A DNA stretch of 64,000 bases from assembly GCA_964400735.1 (NCBI GenBank), contig CAYNVQ010000001.1:992001-1056000 (forward strand), in the 5' to 3' direction. A program made the position numbers and the translations under genes. The notes under the pieces are model-generated. The model was not told the origin of the DNA, did no database searches, and saw only the letters and a program-made list of their open reading frames with translations. The stretch is from CAYNVQ01 sp964400735. GTDB lineage: Bacteria > Acidobacteriota > Aminicenantia > Aminicenantales > Aminicenantaceae. Each line of letters starts with the position of its first letter. Position 1 is the stretch's first letter. Shown piece by piece: positions 26,470 to 34,585 of the stretch.

Positions 26470-29400
26470 ATGAGGGGATTTCTTATGAAGGTTTTCATCG
26501 TTTCAGGAATTGCTCTGTTCCTTCTGACTCAGACATCCTTCGCTCAACTCGATCCCGATCTATTTTCCGGCTTGAGGGCCAGGAGTATCGGGCCGGCCAA
26601 TATGAGCGGACGGATCGGGGCTATCAATGCAGCAGCATCCGATCCCATGGTTATCTATGTCGGGGCAGCGACGGGCGGTCTATGGAAATCGGAAGACGGG
26701 GGGATAACATGGAACCCTGTCATGGACGACCAGCCGGTCTCATCGATCGGCGCAATCGCCATCAACCGATCCAATCCGGATATCGTCTGGGTTGGGACGG
26801 GAGAGGCTGCTCCCAGAAACAGCGTAGGGGTCGGTCGAGGAGTCTATCTAACTATGGATGGCGGCAAAAGCTGGGCATTTCTGGGCTTAGAGAAGACCGA
26901 AAAAATCAGCAAGATCCTGCTCGATCCTAACGACCCGACAATAGCCTACGTAGGAGCCCTTGGCACAACCTGGGGAGAAAATCCCGAGCGAGGCGTCTTT
27001 AAGACCACGGACATGGGAAAGACCTGGGAGAAGATTCTTTACGTTGACGAGAAAACAGGAGTGGCGGACATGGCCATGGATCCCAGCAATCCAAACAAGA
27101 TCATTGCGGCCATGTGGGAACACCGGCGCTGGCCCTGGTTCTTCAAATCAGGCGGGCCGGGAAGCGGCCTTTATATCACCACCAACGGAGGGAAAGTCTG
27201 GAAGAAGCTGACCGACAAGGACGGCCTGCCCCAAGGAGAACTGGGACGGATGGGCGTGGCTTTTTCGACCAACAAGCCAAATATCGTCTATGCCCTTGTC
27301 GAATCTGATAAGAATGCCCTCTACAGGTCAACTGACGGGGGGTTTTCCTTCACCATGGTCAACGACGACGAAAACGTCAACGGCCGGCCGTTCTATTACT
27401 GCAGGATCTGGGTCAATCCTGTGAATGAAAACATCATCTATATTTTGCACAGCCAGATCCTGGTCAGCGAAGATGCTGGGAAAACTTTACAGCCGCTGGC
27501 AAGCTTCGGACAGTCCCATTCCGACTATCACGCCATGTGGACCCATCCCGACGGAGAGATGCTGATCGTGGGAAACGACGGTGGCGTGGTTATAAGCTAT
27601 GACCGCGGACAAAGCTGGCGCTTCGTTTCCAACCTCCCCGTCGGCCAGTTCTACCATATCAGCTACGACATGCAGACGCCCTACAACGTGTACGGCGGGC
27701 TCCAGGATAACGGGTCCTGGGTGGGGCCAGGCTTTGTGCTGAAGGAACGGACGATCCCCGATTATCTCTGGATGACGGTGGGCGGCGGCGACGGGTTCGA
27801 CACCGAGCCGGACCCCGAAGTGCCGGGCGCCGGTTACGGCATGTCGCAGGGGGGAAACCTCTATTACTTCGATACCAATCTCGGGACAAGTCGGGACATC
27901 GTCCCCACCGAATCCGATATCAAGCACCGCTACAACTGGAATGCAGGGTTTGCCGTGGACCCTTTTCACCCTGCCACTATCTATCTCGGCAGCCAGTTCG
28001 TCCATAAAAGTCCGGATAAGGGGATGACTTGGGAAATCATCAGCCCGGACCTGACCACGAACGATCCAGAAAAACAGAAACAGGCGGAGAGCGGCGGCTT
28101 GACACTGGATGTGACCAACGCCGAAAATCACACCACGATCATATGCATCGCTCCCAGTCCTGTCCAGGAAGGTGTGATATGGGTAGGGACTGACGATGGG
28201 AACCTCCAGCTCACCAAGGACGGAGGCCAAAATTGGGAACTCGTCTCCAAAGAACTGACTTCAGGGAAAAAAGGCATGGTTCCGCCTGCAACCTGGATTC
28301 CCCACGTCGAAGCGTCTAAATTCAACGCAGCCACTGCCTATGTGGTATTCGATGACCACCGTCGTTCCAACTGGACCCCTTACGTCTATCTCACCCATGA
28401 TTTCGGAATGGCTTGGAAAAGCCTGGTCACAAGGGAAATCGACGGATTCGCCCATGTGATCGAAGAGGATACTGTCAATAAAAACCTGCTCTTCCTGGGT
28501 ACGGAATTCGGGCTTTTCGTGAGCTTCAACGGCGGTGCGAACTGGATGAAATGGACCCAGGGAATACCTACGGTTCCGGTCAGGGATATCGCCGTTCATC
28601 CGCGCGAAAACGATCTGATCGTCGGGACCCATGGACGGTCGATCTACATCATCGATGATATTTCCCCTTTGCGGGAAATCTCAGAAGAGCTCATGCAGAA
28701 AAAGCTTCATCTTTTCGCAGTACAGGAAGCGTACCAGTTCCAGCAGGGAAGAATGAGTTCGTACCAGAGCCCTGGAGATACGCCTTTCATGGGAGAGAAC
28801 AAAAGGATTGGTGTGGCCATCACCTATTATCTCATCCCCAGCGAGCGGAAAGAAGAAGAGGGCGAAAGCGGAGCCATGGACGAAAGGCAACAGCAGATGA
28901 TGCAGCGGATGCGCCAAATGAGAGCCATGGGACGTTTCCGCGGAATGGGAATGATGGGCGGCTCGTCCCGAGTGAGAATCACCATCGAGGACAGCGAAGG
29001 AAAAACGATCAGCCGCATGAACGGCACCGAAAACAAAGGGATCAACCGTGTATACTGGAATTTCAGAGAGCAGACGGGACAACAAGATCAGTCTTCGAGG
29101 AGAATGTTCTTCGGATTCGGAGGAGGCACGACCGCCCTTCCAGGAGAATATACAGTGAAGATCAACTATGACGACGAAGAAGTCAGCCAGAAATTCGCGG
29201 TGAAATTCGATCCCCGCATCGATGTGGATATGGCGGTGCTCAAGGCGAACTACGAGAAGGGAAAACAGGCTCAGAAACTGTCTGATGCCATCAACGCAGC
29301 CAGTCGGCAGATCGAAGAAACTCGAGCGACCATAAAGACACTTCAAGACAGCGCCAGACAAAACAGAGACCCGAAAAACAGGGACCTCATGAAAGCGGCC

Positions 29401-29715
29401 CAAGCCCTGGATAAAAAACTGGAAGGACTGGCGGAAACACTGAATCCGACTCCTGCCAAACAGGGGATCGGCGACAGATCCGCCGGCTTAAGAACACAGG
29501 TCATGATGGCGGTGAGAGGAATTTCAGGTGCCGGGTATGAGCCGATAACGCAAGCGGCCCAGGTCAGTTACGAAAAGGCCATACCCAAGGTCGAGGAGTT
29601 CCTCAAGAAGCTCAATGCGGTTTATGAGACCGACGTCGAAAACTTCAAAAAGATGCTCAAGGAAGCTGACTTCTCCCTATTCAAACCATTTACGCCTATA
29701 AAAATCGAGGAATAA
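26470..29715 (+). CDS. Secreted VPS10/sortilin-like BNR-repeat propeller protein
   Basis: 1081 residues. A signal peptide (1-25) is followed by about 700 residues of BNR/Asp-box repeats. Some 11 copies are visible, for example SEDGGITWNP, TTDMGKTWEK, STDGGFSFTM, SPDKGMTWEI and TKDGGQNWEL, as in the 10-bladed propeller of sortilin-like glycosyl hydrolase-related proteins. A short Met/Gln/Arg-rich low-complexity stretch (about 800-835, QQQMMQRMRQMRAMGRFRGM) precedes a beta domain and a C-terminal coiled region. The protein family is common in Acidobacteriota; ligand binding or an unproven hydrolase activity are possible. An AAAAGGAGGT ribosome-binding site sits before the ATG. It stands alone between NUDIX and trmO. 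Confidence 0.85.
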   Translation: MRGFLMKVFIVSGIALFLLTQTSFAQLDPDLFSGLRARSIGPANMSGRIGAINAAASDPMVIYVGAATGGLWKSEDGGITWNPVMDDQPVSSIGAIAINRSNPDIVWVGTGEAAPRNSVGVGRGVYLTMDGGKSWAFLGLEKTEKISKILLDPNDPTIAYVGALGTTWGENPERGVFKTTDMGKTWEKILYVDEKTGVADMAMDPSNPNKIIAAMWEHRRWPWFFKSGGPGSGLYITTNGGKVWKKLTDKDGLPQGELGRMGVAFSTNKPNIVYALVESDKNALYRSTDGGFSFTMVNDDENVNGRPFYYCRIWVNPVNENIIYILHSQILVSEDAGKTLQPLASFGQSHSDYHAMWTHPDGEMLIVGNDGGVVISYDRGQSWRFVSNLPVGQFYHISYDMQTPYNVYGGLQDNGSWVGPGFVLKERTIPDYLWMTVGGGDGFDTEPDPEVPGAGYGMSQGGNLYYFDTNLGTSRDIVPTESDIKHRYNWNAGFAVDPFHPATIYLGSQFVHKSPDKGMTWEIISPDLTTNDPEKQKQAESGGLTLDVTNAENHTTIICIAPSPVQEGVIWVGTDDGNLQLTKDGGQNWELVSKELTSGKKGMVPPATWIPHVEASKFNAATAYVVFDDHRRSNWTPYVYLTHDFGMAWKSLVTREIDGFAHVIEEDTVNKNLLFLGTEFGLFVSFNGGANWMKWTQGIPTVPVRDIAVHPRENDLIVGTHGRSIYIIDDISPLREISEELMQKKLHLFAVQEAYQFQQGRMSSYQSPGDTPFMGENKRIGVAITYYLIPSERKEEEGESGAMDERQQQMMQRMRQMRAMGRFRGMGMMGGSSRVRITIEDSEGKTISRMNGTENKGINRVYWNFREQTGQQDQSSRRMFFGFGGGTTALPGEYTVKINYDDEEVSQKFAVKFDPRIDVDMAVLKANYEKGKQAQKLSDAINAASRQIEETRATIKTLQDSARQNRDPKNRDLMKAAQALDKKLEGLAETLNPTPAKQGIGDRSAGLRTQVMMAVRGISGAGYEPITQAAQVSYEKAIPKVEEFLKKLNAVYETDVENFKKMLKEADFSLFKPFTPIKIEE

Positions 29716-29951
29716 CAGGAACACTAATAAGTCTTACAGCTGTTTGTGTGGGTACCGTTTTTTAATCCACCAAGCATGTCCTCCGCTCCAGATCGGATTT
29801 CGCTTCTCACATGCCTGATGTCTTTTCCTTTTGATCTTACCCATACTCAATGGAAAAGAATCAAAAAAATCGACGTTCTTTATCGATAATGCAGTCAAAT
29901 TGACCTGACGTCCGATATCTGGCACTATATCCATCGGATTCGGGATAAGGC

Positions 29952-30431
29952 ATGAAAATCGAGTACAGACCAATCGGTATCATCCATACTCCCTTCAAGT
30001 CTATCGAAGAGATGCCCATTCAGCCATCCGGAGCCAGATCGATCAAGGGGACTGTCACTGTTTTTCCTGAGTATCTTGAAGGTTTGAAAGACCTGGATGG
30101 TTTCTCCCACATCATTCTGCTGTATCATTTTCACCGCTCCAGCGGGGCCAAACTGGTCCTCACCCCATTCATGGACACTCAACCTCGTGGGATTTTTTCA
30201 ACCCGGGCCCCGAAACGTCCCAATCCTATCGGGCTTTCGGTGGTTCGGTTGAGAAGGATCGAAGGGAATATCCTCCACATCGAAAACGTCGATATCCTTG
30301 ACGGAACACCTCTTTTAGACATAAAGCCGTATGTTCCAGAATTTGATCGCTTTCCTGTGAACAGGATAGGCTGGCTGGAGCAGGCCAGAGGAGTCGTCAG
30401 AAAGAAAAAATCAGACAAAAGATTCGAATAG
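29952..30431 (+). CDS. trmO: tRNA (t6A37) N6-methyltransferase TrmO
   Basis: 159 residues, the bacterial single-domain TrmO/TsaA (YaeB) size. The start shows PIGIIHTPF, followed by GFSHIILLYHFHRS, DTQPRGIFSTRAPKRPNPIG (the SAM-binding signature) and a C-terminal strand region DGTPLLDIKPYVPEFD. This enzyme methylates N6 of t6A at position 37 in tRNA and helps decode threonine codons. All signature parts are present. The start is the first ATG after an open gap of 236 bases in which no gene is seen. GGGATAAGG upstream serves as a ribosome-binding site. Confidence 0.9.
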   Translation: MKIEYRPIGIIHTPFKSIEEMPIQPSGARSIKGTVTVFPEYLEGLKDLDGFSHIILLYHFHRSSGAKLVLTPFMDTQPRGIFSTRAPKRPNPIGLSVVRLRRIEGNILHIENVDILDGTPLLDIKPYVPEFDRFPVNRIGWLEQARGVVRKKKSDKRFE

Positions 30432-30595
30432 ACTCATAGCAAAATTTCGGCCGTTCGAGTGCTCTAGCCGAGGCTCAAGAAGATGAACCCAACCTAGTTT
30501 TCAAAGAGGACGCATCAAATATTTCTATCGACTTAGGGATTTCAGTCATATACAATTATTGCAGCTAGGAGAACAGTAGAAAGAGGAGGTGAAGG

Positions 30596-31036
30596 ATGAA
30601 TACTCTGGAAAAGAACAAATCGATTGTCATCAATTATCTTGAAGAAGTCTGGAATAAAAAGAATTCAGATGCCATGGAAGGGTTCATCGCACCAGACTAT
30701 GTGAGGCACTGCGAGGCTATGCCACATCCTCTGCAGGAGCTGAGGGGGATCGAAGGGCTCAAACAAATGTTCTCTATGACCATTGCCGCTTTCCCAGACT
30801 GGGATGAACAGATCCAGATCTTGTCAGCGGAAAAAGATAAAGTCGCCTACCTCAGTGAGGCAGAGGCCACGCAAAGTGGGCCATTCGGCCCGTTCCCCGC
30901 CACCGACAAGAAATTCAAAGTGACGATTATTGGCATTCATAGAATAGAAGAGAGCAAGATTGCGGAAACCTGGGTTACGTGGGACAACGTGGCCTGGCTT
31001 ACCCAATTGGGCCACTTTACCTTTCCAGACGGATAG
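30596..31036 (+). CDS. SnoaL-like/ester cyclase-family protein
   Basis: 146 residues with the cone-shaped NTF2-like fold. An N-terminal helix (NKSIVINYLEEVWNKKNSDA) is followed by YVRHC, then beta strands with GPFGPFPATDKKFKVTIIGI and a final helix-strand (KIAETWVTWDNVAWLTQLG). The pattern matches the SnoaL-like family, which includes polyketide cyclases and many proteins of unknown role. The reaction cannot be assigned. GAGGAGGTGAAGG gives a strong ribosome-binding site. It is followed by the kinase gene, which has its own promoter. Confidence 0.8.
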   Translation: MNTLEKNKSIVINYLEEVWNKKNSDAMEGFIAPDYVRHCEAMPHPLQELRGIEGLKQMFSMTIAAFPDWDEQIQILSAEKDKVAYLSEAEATQSGPFGPFPATDKKFKVTIIGIHRIEESKIAETWVTWDNVAWLTQLGHFTFPDG

Positions 31037-31061
31037 GGCTCGCCATTCCGATCATCCCAGG

Positions 31062-31090
31062 TTGACTCTTTTCGCTTTCCTTGTTATCCT
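31062..31090 (+). promoter_or_regulatory. Promoter of the first Ser/Thr kinase gene
   Basis: TTGACT (31062-31067) and TATCCT (31085-31090) are 17 bp apart. Transcription would begin near 31097, so the in-frame TTG at 31081 cannot be the start and the GTG at 31117 (AGGGA 6 bases upstream) is used. Confidence 0.6.
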
Positions 31091-31116
31091 TCCTCACGGC
31101 AGAGCAGGGAAAGACA

Positions 31117-33675
31117 GTGCAGGTAAAATGTCCCAAATGCAACGCGTTAAACCCTTCCGATTCCATGCACTGCAGAGAGTGCGAGACTCCTTTGCAGTCC
31201 GACCGAGGAGAAATTCCTTCAAATTCCCAGCCGTCTGACCGGACGTCCCCTTCCCAACTCGATCTTCCGCCCAAGAATATCTCTGAATCCTTTACCAGAA
31301 CCCTCGAGACATCCAGCCAAGAATTCAAGAGGGGTTTTCTGTTTGCCGGAAGATATGAGGTGATCGAGGAGCTTGGCAGAGGAGGAATGGGAAAGGTCTT
31401 CAGGGTAGAAGACACCAAGATAAAAGAGGAACTGGCCCTAAAGCTGATAAAACCCGAGATCGCTTCTGATAAAAAGATCATAGAACGATTCAGGAGCGAA
31501 CTGAAAATCGCCCGGAAGATTCGTCACAAGAATGTCTGTGGGTTGTACGATTTGGGAGAAGAGAAAGGAACCCATTACATTGCCATGGAATATGTTCCCG
31601 GTGAGGATTTAAGGAGTTTTATGAAACGCTCGAAACAGCTATCCCTCTTGACGGCCGTTTCTCTTTCTAAACAGGTATGCGAAGGATTGTCAGAGGCTCA
31701 TCGGCTCGGTATCGTCCACCGCGACCTGAAGCCTCAAAACATCATGATCGATCGAGAAGGAAACGCCCATATAATGGATTTCGGGATTGCACGGATGTTG
31801 AGCGCCCCTGAGTTGACAGAAGAAGGAAGAATCATCGGGACACCCGACTATATGTCCCCTGAGCAGGTCGATGGGGAAGCCACAGATCGGCGTGCGGATA
31901 TTTATTCCCTGGGTGTTATGATCTATGAAATGGTTACAGGGCAGGTTCCTTTCAAAGGTGACAGCGCTTTGAGTGTGGCCTTGAAACACAAAACAGAGGC
32001 CCCCACAAACCCCAAAGAACTCAATACGCACGTTCCAGAAAGCCTGAGCCGATTGATCCTCAAATGTTTGGAAAAAGATAAGGAACAGAGATATCGGAGC
32101 GCAGAGGATGTGCTTTCAGATCTGATTCTGGCTGAAAAAGAAATAGCGGGAGAGGCAGAAATAGCAGAAGAAAGTAAAATCGATATCCCAGCATCAGAGG
32201 AGCGCACATTTCAAAATTCGATAGCCGTATTACCATTCAAGGACATGAGCCCGCACAGGGATCAAGACTATTTCTGCGAAGGACTGGCAGAAGAGCTGAT
32301 CAATGCCCTGACTCAGGTCAAGGATTTAAAGGTAGCTGCCCGGACTTCTTCATTTTCGTTCAAAGGAAAAGATACAGATATTCGGGAGATCGGAAAGATT
32401 CTCAATGTCGGCACTGTGCTGGAAGGGAGTGTTCAGAAGTCGGGAAACCGTCTCCGCATCACGACCCAGCTCATCGACATATCCGACGGATATCATCTCT
32501 GGTCCGAGCGGTTTGACCGGACCGCGGACAACGTGTTCGCCATCCAGGACGAAATATCCATGGCTGTCGTGGATAAACTCAAAGGGGAACTCCTGGAGGA
32601 AGACAAAGAGAAGATCACCAAGCGCTATACGGCGGATAAAGATGCCTTGAATCTCTTTCTTAAAGGGCGCTATTTCTTTAACCAGCGATTCCAGGGCTCT
32701 ATGATCAAAGCTGTCGATTTTTTTCAGAGGGCCATCGACAGAGACCACGATTATGCCCTCCCTTATGTGGGGATTGCCGATGTCTTCAACATCCTGGGAC
32801 AATGGAGCTTTATCCATCCCAAGGATGCGTACACGACTTCTAAAGCCATGCTCCAGAAGGCGATGGAGATCGACAGCACCCTTAGCGAAGCCTATTCTTC
32901 CCTGGGTTTCTTGACCATGGGGTATGAATGGGATTTTCCTTCTGCTGAAGACTATCTTCGCCGCAGCATCGAGCTCAATCCTCAAAATGCCCTTGCTCAC
33001 GGCTGGTATGGAGAAATGGCAGCCACAATGGGAAGAAAAGAGGAAGCCATAGCCGAAGCGGAAAAAGCGATCGAGTGTGACCCGCTTTTTTCCTTGATCC
33101 ATTCTCTCCTCGGTGTCGTCCTCGCTATGACAGGGGAAGTGGAGGCGGGACGGGAACAACTCGACAAGGCGATCTCCATGAATCCGGATCAGCCGATGCC
33201 GTATCTTTTCCAGGGTTTGATCTATCTCATAAAACCCTCTCTTCCACAGAGAGCTGTCGACTTTCTGCAGAAATCCGCCGAGTCTGGAATGACTTTTGCG
33301 ATCGGTTGGCTGGGGGCGGCTTATGCTTTAGCCGGCCAAAGGGACAAGGCTTTTAAAATCCTCGAAGAACTGGATGACATAGAGAAAGAACGGTACATTT
33401 CACCGATTAAAAAATTGGGGATTTATCTGAAACCAGGGCTCAGGCACTTCCGTTTCATGAAAAGAAAATATGTCCCCCCACTGACAAGATGTGTTGTGTA
33501 TCTTGCCCTGAATATGCAAGATGAGGCACTGGAGTGGCTTGAAAAATCAGCACAGGAACGGGACTATTTTTTTCCGGCAATGATAATGGTGATGGACCAC
33601 TTCGATTTTGCATGGGCTGAAGAAATTAAAGCTCATCCACGATTCAAAGCCGTTCAGAAGAAAATCAAACTCTGA
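31117..33675 (+). CDS. Ser/Thr protein kinase with zinc ribbon, TolB-like and TPR regions
   Basis: 852 residues. A zinc ribbon (Cys5, Cys8, Cys19, Cys22) opens the protein. An eukaryotic-type kinase domain follows (about 80-345) with Gly loop GRGGMG (87-92), Lys109, HRD (201-203), DFG (221-223) and MSPEQ, so it should be active. A TolB/FlgO-like domain (about 370-510, IAVLPFKDMS ... YFCEGLAEELINALT) leads to TPR repeats up to the C-terminus. No membrane segment is evident, so it is probably cytoplasmic. It likely phosphorylates partner proteins in a signalling chain; the substrate is unknown. A second kinase of almost the same plan is encoded at 46220-48988. The start is GTG. Confidence 0.87.
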   Translation: MQVKCPKCNALNPSDSMHCRECETPLQSDRGEIPSNSQPSDRTSPSQLDLPPKNISESFTRTLETSSQEFKRGFLFAGRYEVIEELGRGGMGKVFRVEDTKIKEELALKLIKPEIASDKKIIERFRSELKIARKIRHKNVCGLYDLGEEKGTHYIAMEYVPGEDLRSFMKRSKQLSLLTAVSLSKQVCEGLSEAHRLGIVHRDLKPQNIMIDREGNAHIMDFGIARMLSAPELTEEGRIIGTPDYMSPEQVDGEATDRRADIYSLGVMIYEMVTGQVPFKGDSALSVALKHKTEAPTNPKELNTHVPESLSRLILKCLEKDKEQRYRSAEDVLSDLILAEKEIAGEAEIAEESKIDIPASEERTFQNSIAVLPFKDMSPHRDQDYFCEGLAEELINALTQVKDLKVAARTSSFSFKGKDTDIREIGKILNVGTVLEGSVQKSGNRLRITTQLIDISDGYHLWSERFDRTADNVFAIQDEISMAVVDKLKGELLEEDKEKITKRYTADKDALNLFLKGRYFFNQRFQGSMIKAVDFFQRAIDRDHDYALPYVGIADVFNILGQWSFIHPKDAYTTSKAMLQKAMEIDSTLSEAYSSLGFLTMGYEWDFPSAEDYLRRSIELNPQNALAHGWYGEMAATMGRKEEAIAEAEKAIECDPLFSLIHSLLGVVLAMTGEVEAGREQLDKAISMNPDQPMPYLFQGLIYLIKPSLPQRAVDFLQKSAESGMTFAIGWLGAAYALAGQRDKAFKILEELDDIEKERYISPIKKLGIYLKPGLRHFRFMKRKYVPPLTRCVVYLALNMQDEALEWLEKSAQERDYFFPAMIMVMDHFDFAWAEEIKAHPRFKAVQKKIKL

Positions 33676-33900
33676 TAAACGAGGCTCTCCGCCGCAGGCC
33701 GCAGGGGATTCTTAAAAAAAGGATTCACACAAAGCATCCCTATCCCTATTCATAACCCATTAAAATTTTCATTCCAAACCTGGCCGCAGATCAAAAAACG
33801 GGGATTGTCTCAGTACGAGATATTGGATAGAGCACGTGGAATAGTTCGGGCGACAAAAAACGATGGAAAGACGGCACGCTGTAGAGGGGAGAGCCTTTGT

Positions 33901-34272
33901 TCAATCCATCTTTTTCAGGCCAGGATCGATGACCGAGGTCTTTGCCCTTGTGACGACGTATTTCATGAGGGCATCCTGTTCGCCAGAGGCATCCAGAAAA
34001 GAGCGGCTGTTGGCGCATTTGACGGCATAGCGCTTTCCGTCCTCCTCGACAAATATCTCGATCTTGTTGATCCCGGTTTCATAATACATCTTGAGCCGCC
34101 GGTTGATGTCGCTCTCTTCTGAGCCAGCGGAAGGCACCCATTCATCGAGTGTTTCACACAAATTCAACATGGCTTTCCAGAAAGTCTCCCCCTGAGCATA
34201 CCTGGACAGGTCCTCGTTCAGGGCGATACAGATATTTTTATGAAGAATGCTCCAGAACACAAATTTTTTCAT
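33901..34272 (-). CDS. Small protein of unknown function
   Basis: 123 residues from the ATG at 34272. The longer frame starting with TTG at 34308 was not chosen because it comes very close to a repeat. The protein is a single charged domain without signal peptide: helix-rich first half (LHKNICIALNEDLSRYAQ, AMLNLCETLDEW) and a beta second half (INKIEIFVEEDGKRYAVKC). I do not recognise a family. It lies between the kinase gene and a copy of repeat B and has no close partner. Between 33676 and 33900 nothing certain is seen. Its composition is normal for the window, so it is probably real. Confidence 0.5.
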   Translation of the reverse strand: MKKFVFWSILHKNICIALNEDLSRYAQGETFWKAMLNLCETLDEWVPSAGSEESDINRRLKMYYETGINKIEIFVEEDGKRYAVKCANSRSFLDASGEQDALMKYVVTRAKTSVIDPGLKKMD

Positions 34273-34317
34273 TCCGTCTATCTTACTCCAATAGGCTATC
34301 GGCTTCAAGCATAGAGT

Positions 34318-34585
34318 GGGGGACGTTCCTTAGGGTACCACCCTATTGATCTAACGACGACATTTATAAGTTCTCTTTCGTTTTGTGCAAGCATGACTTC
34401 CAAGATTGTCTTTGCCCGATGTCTTTCTCCATAAGGGCTAATCCACACAAAATGGAAAGGAAACCATCTATATATTGATAGATCGCGATTAGACAGGATA
34501 GTATCCCTGCTTTTCATAGGCTACGAGCGAATGATTATTTAATTGCCGAGTTGAGATAGGGTGGTACCTTAAGGAGCGTCCCCCC
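34318..34585. repeat. Repeat B, copy 1 (long form, 28-bp inverted ends)
   Basis: The left end GGGGACGTTCCTTAGGG runs on into TACCACCCTAT; the right end is its inverted partner, ATAGGGTGGTACCTTAAGG then AGCGTCCCC. The 266-bp body is about twice as long as in the other copies, so it may contain an insertion. The right end carries the last four codons and stop of the M1-like gene. Confidence 0.85.

Noticed and set aside
31081..31116. TTG at 31081 as start of the first kinase
   Set aside because: It lies in the predicted promoter, upstream of the transcription start, whereas the GTG at 31117 has a well-placed ribosome-binding site and begins the zinc ribbon directly.
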